The position numbers and the translations under genes are program-made. A stretch of 21,592 nt of DNA from Candidatus Woesearchaeota archaeon (GTDB lineage Archaea; Nanobdellota; Nanobdellia; Woesearchaeales; WJKL01). The DNA is taken from positions 1 through 21,592 of the forward strand of contig JAHWIB010000022.1 in NCBI GenBank assembly GCA_019322815.1, read 5' to 3'. Shown here piece after piece: positions 15,074 to 20,944 of this stretch. The notes under the pieces are model-generated. The model made no database searches, had not been told where the DNA came from, and saw nothing but the letters and a program-made list of their open reading frames with translations. The stretch's first letter is position 1. Each line of letters opens with the position of its first letter.

Positions 15074-15859
15074 ATGTTTTCTAAAAAAGAGATTAAAACA
15101 TTAAGTAATGAATTAGTCAGTTTGCTTAAAAAAATAGATTATGTTGATTTATTCTGTTTCCATGGAAGCAGAGCTGCTGGAAGAGCAGCTAAGGACAGCG
15201 ATTTGGACTATTATATTTTATTTAGAGGCAATTTTAAAAAAAGAATTCCTAAATTATTTGATCTTATAGGAAAAGAAACATCTCTAGATAAAAAGGATTA
15301 TTTTTTGAAAAATGATTTTGTTGATTTTTATGGAACTCATTTTGTATTGCAGGGAAAAAAAGTATCTATTCATTTTTTAGAAGCAAATTCTTTTGAAAAA
15401 TATTTAAAATCTCTTTTTAAGAACGAAAAAATGTTTAATAAATATCAACCATTTGTTAAAGGATGGATAGTAGAAGCAATTCCTTTGTATGACCCTAAAA
15501 ATTTGTTTATTAAATTTAAGAAATATGTTAAGTTTGATATCAAATTTCAAAAAGAAGCAATAAATAAAAAACTGAATTTAATAAAACTGATGTTGCCTTA
15601 TGCTGAAAAGGAAGCAAGAAAAAATCTTTATATATTTTATCATAATCTAAATTGTATTATCAATCTAATCATTGACATTTTATATCTAAAGAATAAATCA
15701 TTTCAAATTTCTTATTTTAAAGCTCTGAAAAATGACATCAAAAAATTCAAGCCAAATATAGAAAAAGAATTGCTCTATTTGATTGAAAAACCTAATAAAG
15801 AAAAATATTTAAAAAACAAAATCAGTATAATTAAAAGAATTGTAAAAAAATTAAAATGA
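15074..15859 (+). CDS. Nucleotidyltransferase-fold protein
   Basis: The start at 15074 lies one base after the TIM-barrel stop and gives 261 residues. An earlier in-frame ATG would sit far inside the upstream gene. The N-terminal domain has the minimal nucleotidyltransferase motif G-S-x10-D-x-D: Gly31, Ser32, then Asp43 and Asp45 in SDLDYYIL. The usual third acidic residue is not obvious; the expected strand reads VSIHFLE (97-103) with His in place of Asp. The C-terminal 130 residues are helical and Lys-rich with an aromatic patch (KNLYIFYHNLNCII), resembling the helical partner domains of antibiotic or RNA nucleotidyltransferases. The substrate is unknown. The next gene's ATG overlaps its stop by four bases (ATGA). 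Confidence 0.78.
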   Translation: MFSKKEIKTLSNELVSLLKKIDYVDLFCFHGSRAAGRAAKDSDLDYYILFRGNFKKRIPKLFDLIGKETSLDKKDYFLKNDFVDFYGTHFVLQGKKVSIHFLEANSFEKYLKSLFKNEKMFNKYQPFVKGWIVEAIPLYDPKNLFIKFKKYVKFDIKFQKEAINKKLNLIKLMLPYAEKEARKNLYIFYHNLNCIINLIIDILYLKNKSFQISYFKALKNDIKKFKPNIEKELLYLIEKPNKEKYLKNKISIIKRIVKKLK

Positions 15860-15987
15860 TGAACAACTATATGAAATTATTTTTTCAAGAAATATACTTA
15901 AGTTATTCAAAAGCCAGTTATAATTATTCTAAAACAGGGATTGATTTTATTGATAAAGATCATTGGAGTGGGATATCATTAGAGTAA
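15856..15987 (+). pseudogene. Frameshifted 5' part of the methyltransferase gene
   Basis: An ATG overlaps the nucleotidyltransferase stop as ATGA and opens a 43-codon frame (MMNNYMKLFF and onward) that ends at 15987. Its last part, DFIDKDHWSG, overlaps the start region of the methyltransferase in another frame. Adding one base in the GGG at 15970-15972 would join it directly to DIIRVKKFQ of the downstream frame. The simplest reading is one gene of about 220 residues broken by a one-base deletion, either real or an assembly error. Confidence 0.55.
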
Positions 15988-16517
15988 AAAAATTTCAACT
16001 GCTTAAACAAAGATATGAAGAATTCTATAACTCCTTTTATGAAAGAGGGAGTCTGCCTGTAGGTGATACTGAAAAAGGGATTTGGGGAGCAGCAGTAACA
16101 GACCATATCTTTGAATTCTTTAAAAAGATTAAGCTGCAGAACTATAAAACCTTTATTGATTTAGGCTCAGGAGACGGCAAGGTTGTTTTGATAGCCTCTT
16201 TGTTTGGTGTCAAGGCAGTTGGAATAGAATTTGATAGTGATTTAATTGAAACTTCTGTTAAGATAAGAAATGAATTAGGATTAAGTGCTGATTTTATCCA
16301 GGGAGATTTCCTGAAGCAGGATCTATCCAGCTATGATATAATATTCATCAATCCAGATAAAAGTTTTGAACTAAAGCTTGAAAATAAATTATTGAAAGAA
16401 ATGAAACCTTCAGCCAGATTATTTGTCTATAATAATATCTTTTTGCCAAATTTATTTAAAAGAGGAAAAACTTATTGGTTTGAGCAGGTTCCTATAATAA
16501 GTTACAGTAAAGAATGA
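15963..16517 (+). CDS. SAM-dependent methyltransferase, 5' end probably frameshifted
   Basis: This class I methyltransferase has FIDLGSGDGKV as motif I (SAM binding), GIEFD as motif II (acidic residue for the ribose) and IIFINPDKSF as motif IV. As it stands, the only possible start is a TTG at 15963 with no SD, giving 184 residues; no ATG occurs before the methyltransferase core. Upstream of the core, RVKKFQLLKQRYEEFYNSFYE forms a helix that probably continues into the 43-codon frame at 15856. The conserved GSLPVGDTEKGIWGAA before the core may bind substrate. What it methylates is unknown. It ends directly against the stop of the convergent gene, the two stops meeting at TGATCA. Confidence 0.8.
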   Translation: MEWDIIRVKKFQLLKQRYEEFYNSFYERGSLPVGDTEKGIWGAAVTDHIFEFFKKIKLQNYKTFIDLGSGDGKVVLIASLFGVKAVGIEFDSDLIETSVKIRNELGLSADFIQGDFLKQDLSSYDIIFINPDKSFELKLENKLLKEMKPSARLFVYNNIFLPNLFKRGKTYWFEQVPIISYSKE

Positions 16518-16898
16518 TCATTTAGCATATTCAACGCAAATTTTATTTCTATGTCCTGGACTTATCTCTAACCCTGATCCAATTATTAATTGATAAACAG
16601 TAGAATTAGCTGAATTAAGATCATCATGACTATGTCTTACTCCTAAATCTTGCTCTAATCCGCTTTCACCTGTTATAACACCAGCTACTCTGCCATCTAA
16701 AAAATCAACATGCACTGGAACAACCTTATCTGGATCTGTTCCGATTTGTTTTGTGAATTCAATATGTTCTGTATCTTTTGGCACAATATAAATTTCATTA
16801 GTTGTTGTATCTACAAGCAGACTTAGTCTTCCTTCTTTTTTTCTAGAACCATATACTTCTATCAATTCCCTGCTTAAAACATCAATAATATCAGGCAT
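16518..16898 (-). CDS. Unknown-family protein, paralogue of the gene at 17179
   Basis: I do not recognise this family. I chose the ATG at 16898 (MPDIIDVLSREL, 126 residues) over one four codons earlier because it aligns with the start of the paralogue at 17179-17589. Shared pattern: LS-x4-E-[YF]-G-x-RK, then a strand ending KIYPVP or EIYIVP, then EH[IV][ED]F, a segment [GE]-[KR]-[IV]-[AV]-GV[IL]TG-x-SGLE, and an H-x-x-DL-x-[SN]A-[NH] end. It looks like a small alpha-beta fold, and conserved His, Asp and Arg could form a site, but no catalytic motif is certain. It lies directly after the 71-residue gene. Confidence 0.7.
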   Translation of the reverse strand: MPDIIDVLSRELIEVYGSRKKEGRLSLLVDTTTNEIYIVPKDTEHIEFTKQIGTDPDKVVPVHVDFLDGRVAGVITGESGLEQDLGVRHSHDDLNSANSTVYQLIIGSGLEISPGHRNKICVEYAK

Positions 16899-16899
16899 T

Positions 16900-17115
16900 T
16901 TAATCAACATAAACCAGAGCTGTTTGTGCTCTTTCTGATAGTTGAGTTTGTTTTAGAGCTTCTATAACTTTTTGATATTTTCTATGTCTTTCTTCTGCTG
17001 GTGTAAACCCATCTAAATAAGAACTGATTATTCCAGCAAATCTATCAACATAATCACCTAGATCAAGGCCTTTTTCAGCTTCAAGTTCCTCAAGATTATG
17101 CATTAATTCTTCCAT
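16900..17115 (-). CDS. Small helical protein of unknown function
   Basis: This 71-residue acidic protein appears all-helical, with Leu/Glu-rich residues 1-20, then GDYVDRFAGIISSYLDGF and a charged helix EERHRKYQKVIEALKQ. There is no membrane segment and no recognised domain. A TATA-like GGTTTATAAA lies 26-35 bases upstream with no SD, so it probably starts a leaderless message that continues into the next gene. The next gene's ATG (16898) falls just after this stop codon (16902-16900), so the two are likely co-translated. A partner role for its neighbour is inference. Confidence 0.65.
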   Translation of the reverse strand: MEELMHNLEELEAEKGLDLGDYVDRFAGIISSYLDGFTPAEERHRKYQKVIEALKQTQLSERAQTALVYVD

Positions 17116-17140
17116 CCCAAAATACTAAAAATTTGATTAG

Positions 17141-17150
17141 TTTATAAACC
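17141..17150 (-). promoter_or_regulatory. TATA-like box for the 71-residue gene
   Basis: GGTTTATAAA on the minus strand is centred about 30 bases before the ATG at 17115, in the 63-base gap after the paralogous gene. Confidence 0.5.
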
Positions 17151-17178
17151 TTTCGGAAAAATTACTACTATAAAGTTA

Positions 17179-17589
17179 TTAAAATCTTATTCTATTTATC
17201 TTTAATTTTCCAACACTCACTGTTTTTAATTGTTCACTCAAATTAATGCAGGCCCACACCATACCATGGGCATTTTCTAGATCCGAGGATTTATGTTTGA
17301 CTTTTAATCCTATCTCTAATCCGCTGACTCCAGTTAGAACTCCTACAATCTTTCCCTCTTCTATGCTTATTGTTGATGGTATTAAACGAGCAGCAAGCTG
17401 AGGATTTTTTTTAAGTTCTCCTTTCTTTTTATCAAGAAGCAAAGCTGCAAAATCAACATGTTCTAAATTATGAGGCACAGGATAAATCTTTTTTTCTTTT
17501 ACATCTATAATTAAAGCAATAACCCCTGCTTGTTTTCTGCCGCCAAATTCTTGAATCACATCTTTTGATAAATATTCAATAGATTTCAT
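17179..17589 (-). CDS. Unknown-family protein, paralogue of the gene at 16518
   Basis: This 136-residue protein shares most of its length with the gene at 16518: LSKDVIQEFGGRK, KKIYPVPHNLEHVDFA, KIVGVLTGVSGLE and HKSSDLENAHG. It has about 10 extra residues between the second and third of these blocks. The ATG at 17589 overlaps the MFS stop as ATGA, so it is translationally coupled to the transporter. No known function is assigned. With two related copies this close together, one role may be in an enzyme or a binding subunit that acts as a heteromer. Confidence 0.72.
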   Translation of the reverse strand: MKSIEYLSKDVIQEFGGRKQAGVIALIIDVKEKKIYPVPHNLEHVDFAALLLDKKKGELKKNPQLAARLIPSTISIEEGKIVGVLTGVSGLEIGLKVKHKSSDLENAHGMVWACINLSEQLKTVSVGKLKINRIRF

Positions 17590-18830
17590 CTCTTCCTCTC
17601 ATGTATGCTTAGATAAGAGATTACTGCAGGGATTATAAATATTGCCGATACTGCTAAAGTTGCTCTTGGCCCTACTGCATCAGCTAGGAATCCTCCTACA
17701 ACCATTGCAATTGCTCCTCCGATATGGACAAACATTGATTCAAAAGATACAACAGTTGCTCTTACTTTTGATTTCAGGTATTTCTGGAAATAGGTCCTTT
17801 CAATCGGCTGTCCTAGTCCCCCAATATTGGCTAATATAATAATTAATGTCAAGCCGGCAAAAGGAGAAACTATAAAGAATGCAAGGAAAATCAACACTGC
17901 CTGGGCTCCTACAACAAATGAAAGATAATGCTTCTCTTTTTTGATAAATGTAAATATTTTTTTAGCAATAAAAGGGATAAATATTCCAACAGCTCCTATT
18001 ATGCTCATTGTGTATCCTAAATAGTGGGTTGGAACTCCTAAATCTATCAAAAAAGGCTGATAAACAATTCCAAATATATTTGCTGCTAAGACCATAAAAA
18101 ATGCAGCCAGTATTAGATGGAATATGACTGGATTATCAAATGAATGAGAAAATCCTGATTTGAATTTCTCTATCGAGTGTTTTATAAGATGTTTTGGATG
18201 GATATTCTTTGTGATAAAATGTTCTGTTATAAATAATCCAAAGATAGCTGTCAGAAAGTATCCTGCTGCTTCTACAAACCATAATAAATCATAGCCAATC
18301 AAACTAATATTTTGATATTGAAAAATAACCTCTTTTCCTAATAAAACCATTAATCCTGCTGAAAGCAGCCCGGATAATACAAAAGCAGCTGCGCTAATGC
18401 TTTGGACTTTAACAAAAAATGTCTGGATTAAATTTGATTTTTTATTATATTTTAAATTATCAACAATCCATGCCTCATCAGCTCCTGTTGACAATGTTTT
18501 TGAAAATCCTATAAAGAAAAATAAGGCAGTCAGGAAAAATGGGTCTGATATAAATGGAACTAATACTGCTCCTGCACCCATCAGCATCAAGCTTAATATT
18601 ACTGAGAATTTTCTTCCAAAGATATCTGCTATAACCCCTGTAGGAACTTCAAATATAAATGGAGCAATAAAAAATGCAGCTATTGCAAAGGATAATTCTG
18701 AAAATGTAAACCCTTTTAGGGCAAAATAAACAATTATTATTGGTTCTGTAACTGAGAATAATGTCCCTATAATTGCACCTAGATAAAACAATCCAAGATA
18801 CTTTAATTCCTCTTTTTCAAAAAATCCCAT
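17586..18830 (-). CDS. MFS transporter
   Basis: This 414-residue protein has about twelve hydrophobic segments in two bundles joined by a central charged loop (KHLIKHSIEKFKSGF, about 213-227). The major facilitator motif A, G-x-x-A-D-x-x-G-R-K, is at GVIADIFGRKFS between helices 2 and 3. The length is typical. The substrate is not readable; drug or metabolite export is the usual assumption for such single-gene MFS proteins. Its stop codon overlaps the next gene's start (ATGA), so transporter and unknown protein are made together. It is divergent from a zinc-ribbon gene, apparently with a shared TATA element. Confidence 0.9.
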   Translation of the reverse strand: MGFFEKEELKYLGLFYLGAIIGTLFSVTEPIIIVYFALKGFTFSELSFAIAAFFIAPFIFEVPTGVIADIFGRKFSVILSLMLMGAGAVLVPFISDPFFLTALFFFIGFSKTLSTGADEAWIVDNLKYNKKSNLIQTFFVKVQSISAAAFVLSGLLSAGLMVLLGKEVIFQYQNISLIGYDLLWFVEAAGYFLTAIFGLFITEHFITKNIHPKHLIKHSIEKFKSGFSHSFDNPVIFHLILAAFFMVLAANIFGIVYQPFLIDLGVPTHYLGYTMSIIGAVGIFIPFIAKKIFTFIKKEKHYLSFVVGAQAVLIFLAFFIVSPFAGLTLIIILANIGGLGQPIERTYFQKYLKSKVRATVVSFESMFVHIGGAIAMVVGGFLADAVGPRATLAVSAIFIIPAVISYLSIHERKR

Positions 18831-18853
18831 TCTATATACACTATTTACATAAC

Positions 18854-18865
18854 CTTTATATAATA
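18854..18865. promoter_or_regulatory. Bidirectional TATA box
   Basis: The 60-base gap between the MFS gene (start 18830, minus) and the zinc-ribbon gene (start 18891, plus) has one clear TATA-like element, CTTTATATAATA. It reads as TATTATATAAAG on the other strand. It is about 30 bases from each start codon. Confidence 0.55.
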
Positions 18866-18890
18866 ATTTTACTTTTATTTAACTATAAAA

Positions 18891-19064
18891 ATGCCGTTTG
18901 ATCCAATAAACTCATTTTTGAACAAGCCTAAATGTCCTTCTTGTAATACTCCTATTGATTGGGGAATTACAACACATTACGATAAAAAAACTAAATCTGA
19001 GATCTGCAATGTCTGCAAAGCTGTTCTAGGAGACAATAAAAAACCAAGATTTTCATTTCTCTAA
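18891..19064 (+). CDS. Small zinc-ribbon protein
   Basis: A 57-residue frame starts at the ATG at 18891. It holds two Cys pairs: Cys15/Cys18 in KCPSCNT and Cys39/Cys42 in ICNVCKA. The 20-residue spacing and the short strands between them fit a single zinc ribbon. The N-terminus (PFDPINSFLNKP) and C-terminus (KKPRFSFL) are short basic or aromatic tails. Such proteins often bind nucleic acid or a protein partner, but the specific role is unknown. The TATA element at 18854-18865 and the absence of an SD suggest a leaderless message. It ends ten bases before the convergent GNAT gene. Confidence 0.75.
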   Translation: MPFDPINSFLNKPKCPSCNTPIDWGITTHYDKKTKSEICNVCKAVLGDNKKPRFSFL

Positions 19065-19074
19065 ATTGTATATA

Positions 19075-19533
19075 TTATTTCAATCTTTTCTCCATCACTA
19101 TCTCATCAAATTTGATATTGTTTTTGTTTGTTGTAATTCTTTTTATTCTTTTAAATCCTAATTTTTTATAGAATCCTTCTGCATACAAAGTACTATGTGA
19201 AATTAATTTTTTTATTTTTCTTTTTTTTGCAATCTTTTCAAGATTATCCATCAGCTTTCTTCCAACACCTTTTCCTTGATATCTTGGATTAACATAAAAC
19301 TTTCTGACTTGATTTTCTTTTAATCCACTAATTCCTAGAATTTTATCATCTTCAACACCAACAAATAAATCTATTTCTTTAGATTTTTCAATGATTTTTG
19401 AAACAGTATTTCTTTTACAAAAAAAGTCAAGTATTTTTTTAGGATAAAAACCCTTTAAAGTTATTAATTGAGCTTGCTTAATCAAATATTCAACTTTTTT
19501 TGCATCTTGTTTTCTAAATTTTCTTATTTTCAT
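19075..19533 (-). CDS. GNAT acetyltransferase, last gene of the MNT-HepT operon
   Basis: This 152-residue protein is a GCN5-related N-acetyltransferase. The acetyl-CoA pyrophosphate loop is YQGKGVGRKL in the conserved V-N-P-x-Y-x-G-K-G-x-G context, and the C-terminal FYKKLGF is the usual end motif. The substrate is unknown. It starts within the HepT stop (ATGA overlap), so it is translated with the toxin-antitoxin pair. Its first 14 residues, MKIRKFRKQDAKKV, are identical to those of the GNAT at 20495-20944. The first 40 bases of the two genes differ at only four positions, so one copy probably arose from the other. Confidence 0.88.
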   Translation of the reverse strand: MKIRKFRKQDAKKVEYLIKQAQLITLKGFYPKKILDFFCKRNTVSKIIEKSKEIDLFVGVEDDKILGISGLKENQVRKFYVNPRYQGKGVGRKLMDNLEKIAKKRKIKKLISHSTLYAEGFYKKLGFKRIKRITTNKNNIKFDEIVMEKRLK

Positions 19534-19937
19534 CTTAGAATATTCTTTACTGAATTAATTAAATCTAAAACATCTTTTTCTAATTCTTCTGTAATTGAAT
19601 GGAAAACAAGCTCATCATCAATCTTTCCATATTCATGGGCAATTATATTTCTCATTCCTTTTGCATCTTTCAATCTTTTTGCCAATTCTTTGGAAATAAT
19701 ATTCTCATTTGTAAGAATATCAAAAGCTTCTTTATCTTCTTCAGGTATTTTAAATCCTTTTTCTTTTATTATCAAAAAAGCTAGATCAATTATTGATTCA
19801 ATAATCTTTTCAAAATATCTTTCACATGCAGCTTTCTTTTCAAAATTTCTTTTATATTCGTCAAAGGAGGAAGGCAGGATATCTTTTAGTTCTTCTAAAA
19901 ATTCTTCAATTTCTTCTAATTTGTCTTTTATTCTCAT
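19530..19937 (-). CDS. hepT: HepT-like HEPN toxin
   Basis: This 135-residue all-helical protein fits the HepT (DUF86) HEPN RNase toxins. The diagnostic R-x4-H-x-Y motif is present as RNIIAHEY, with Arg96, His101 and Tyr103. In characterised pairs HepT cleaves RNA, and its partner MNT nucleotidyltransferase blocks it by adding AMP to the motif tyrosine, so Tyr103 is the likely target here. The ATG overlaps the MNT stop (ATGA) and its own stop overlaps the next ATG, so all three genes are coupled. The length is within the family range (about 110-145). Confidence 0.88.
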   Translation of the reverse strand: MRIKDKLEEIEEFLEELKDILPSSFDEYKRNFEKKAACERYFEKIIESIIDLAFLIIKEKGFKIPEEDKEAFDILTNENIISKELAKRLKDAKGMRNIIAHEYGKIDDELVFHSITEELEKDVLDLINSVKNILR

Positions 19938-20434
19938 TTTTTATATAATATCTTTCCTTTAATATCAATCTCTTTTTTAATTTTTTTTGGTAAATAATTA
20001 TAAATTTGGATATCAACTCTATTAGGGACTTTTCCTGCTATTCTAATTCTAAATTTTGTTGCTTCTTTTAAGCTTATTTTATCAAGTTTGACTGCAATAT
20101 CTATATCTGATCTGAATGTAAGTTTATTCTCTGTTGCAGAGCCGAATAGAATAATTTTCTTAATTTTTTTGAATAGAATATCTTCTAAGATAATCTCTTT
20201 TGTTTGATTAATTATCTTTTTAATTTCATTTCCTTTTTTAAGCTTAAATTCTTCAGAAAATCTTGATACATCTTTAATAAATTCAAATTTTTGTCTTATA
20301 TCTCTAGAAAGCCTGTTTTTTTCTGATTGTGTTAAATTAATTCCTAATAATTGTTTTTCAATTATCTTTAATTCCCTTTTGCCAAATATTTTTCTTGTGT
20401 TCTTGTTTTCTTTTATAAATCTTAACAGGCTCAT
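19934..20434 (-). CDS. mntA: MNT-type nucleotidyltransferase antitoxin with N-terminal extension
   Basis: I start at the ATG at 20434 (MSLLRFIKEN, 166 residues). Another in-frame ATG five codons earlier (20449) lies inside the palindromic repeat. The C-terminal domain has the exact G-S-x10-D-x-D motif: Gly98, Ser99, Asp110, Asp112, with the third acid Asp141 in RVDIQIY. In known MNT-HepT systems this enzyme transfers AMP to HepT and neutralises it. Classical MntA proteins are about 100-140 residues. Here about 85 extra N-terminal residues form helices (RELKIIEKQLLG, LTQSEKNRLSRDIRQKFEFI) and could be a DNA-binding domain. That would match the two palindromes overlapping its promoter, though this is inference. 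Confidence 0.87.
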   Translation of the reverse strand: MSLLRFIKENKNTRKIFGKRELKIIEKQLLGINLTQSEKNRLSRDIRQKFEFIKDVSRFSEEFKLKKGNEIKKIINQTKEIILEDILFKKIKKIILFGSATENKLTFRSDIDIAVKLDKISLKEATKFRIRIAGKVPNRVDIQIYNYLPKKIKKEIDIKGKILYKK

Positions 20435-20441
20435 TTTAAAA

Positions 20442-20482
20442 ATAACCATTATTTAGGTTATTATAACCATTATTTAGGTTAT
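20442..20482. promoter_or_regulatory. Tandem palindromic operator of the MNT-HepT operon
   Basis: The 20-base sequence ATAACCATTATTTAGGTTAT occurs twice exactly, at 20442-20461 and 20463-20482. Each copy has the inverted arms ATAACC and GGTTAT. The repeat period is 21 bases, or two helical turns, so a dimeric protein could bind both on one face. The sites lie between the TATA-like box and the MNT start and cover the expected transcription start, as expected for an autorepressor site. Confidence 0.7.
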
Positions 20483-20491
20483 ATTTAAATG
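20481..20491 (-). promoter_or_regulatory. TATA-like box of the MNT-HepT-GNAT operon
   Basis: CATTTAAATAT on the minus strand touches the second palindrome and lies only a few bases after the stop of the upstream GNAT gene. Transcription would start near 20460, between the two palindromes. Confidence 0.5.
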
Positions 20492-20494
20492 TTT

Positions 20495-20944
20495 CTATTT
20501 TATTCTCTTCCTCATCAATATACTTGTCTTTTTGCCTTTTACAAATGTTTCTTTTATTTTTTTGTATCCTAACTTTTTATAAAATGTTAATGCAGTAGGT
20601 CCTGAATTTAACTCTGCAAAAGAATATTTTTTGCTTTTTATTTTATTTTCTAGATAATCCATAATTATTTTGCCAATGCCTTTTCCGCGGTAATCAGGAT
20701 GAACAAAAACAGTGCATATATAATTATTCTCTAAACCGCCTGTTCCAATTATTTTATCTTTTTCAATTACAAGATAAATTTCTCTTTCTTTGCTCAATTT
20801 AACCAGTTCTTTAGGAGAATATTCTCCATATAATTCTTCAACTGCAAATCTAGGACTGTCTCTGATATTTACTTCCATCAAGGTTTTTCTGATCATATTT
20901 GATACTTTTTTAGCATCTTGCTTTCTGAACTTTCTTATTTTCAT
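20495..20944 (-). CDS. GNAT acetyltransferase upstream of the MNT-HepT module
   Basis: I start at the ATG at 20944 (MKIRKFRKQDAKKV, 149 residues), because it overlaps the methyltransferase stop as ATGA and aligns with the second GNAT. An ATG eight codons earlier lies inside the upstream gene. The acetyl-CoA loop is YRGKGIGKII after VFVHPD, and FYKKLGYKKIKE is the usual C-terminal motif. The substrate is unknown. The 5' end is nearly identical in DNA to the GNAT at 19075-19533, while the middle (residues 15-60) is clearly diverged. Its stop lies a few bases before the toxin-antitoxin promoter. Confidence 0.88.
   Translation of the reverse strand: MKIRKFRKQDAKKVSNMIRKTLMEVNIRDSPRFAVEELYGEYSPKELVKLSKEREIYLVIEKDKIIGTGGLENNYICTVFVHPDYRGKGIGKIIMDYLENKIKSKKYSFAELNSGPTALTFYKKLGYKKIKETFVKGKKTSILMRKRIK

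Noticed and set aside
15963..15987. Programmed -1 frameshift in the methyltransferase
   Set aside because: No X-XXY-YYZ slippery sequence and no clear downstream structure; a one-base deletion explains it more simply.
19468..19962. Long open frame (164 codons) antisense to HepT and GNAT
   Set aside because: It reads the complement of two well-supported genes, is Ser/Phe-rich as expected from that, and has no promoter.
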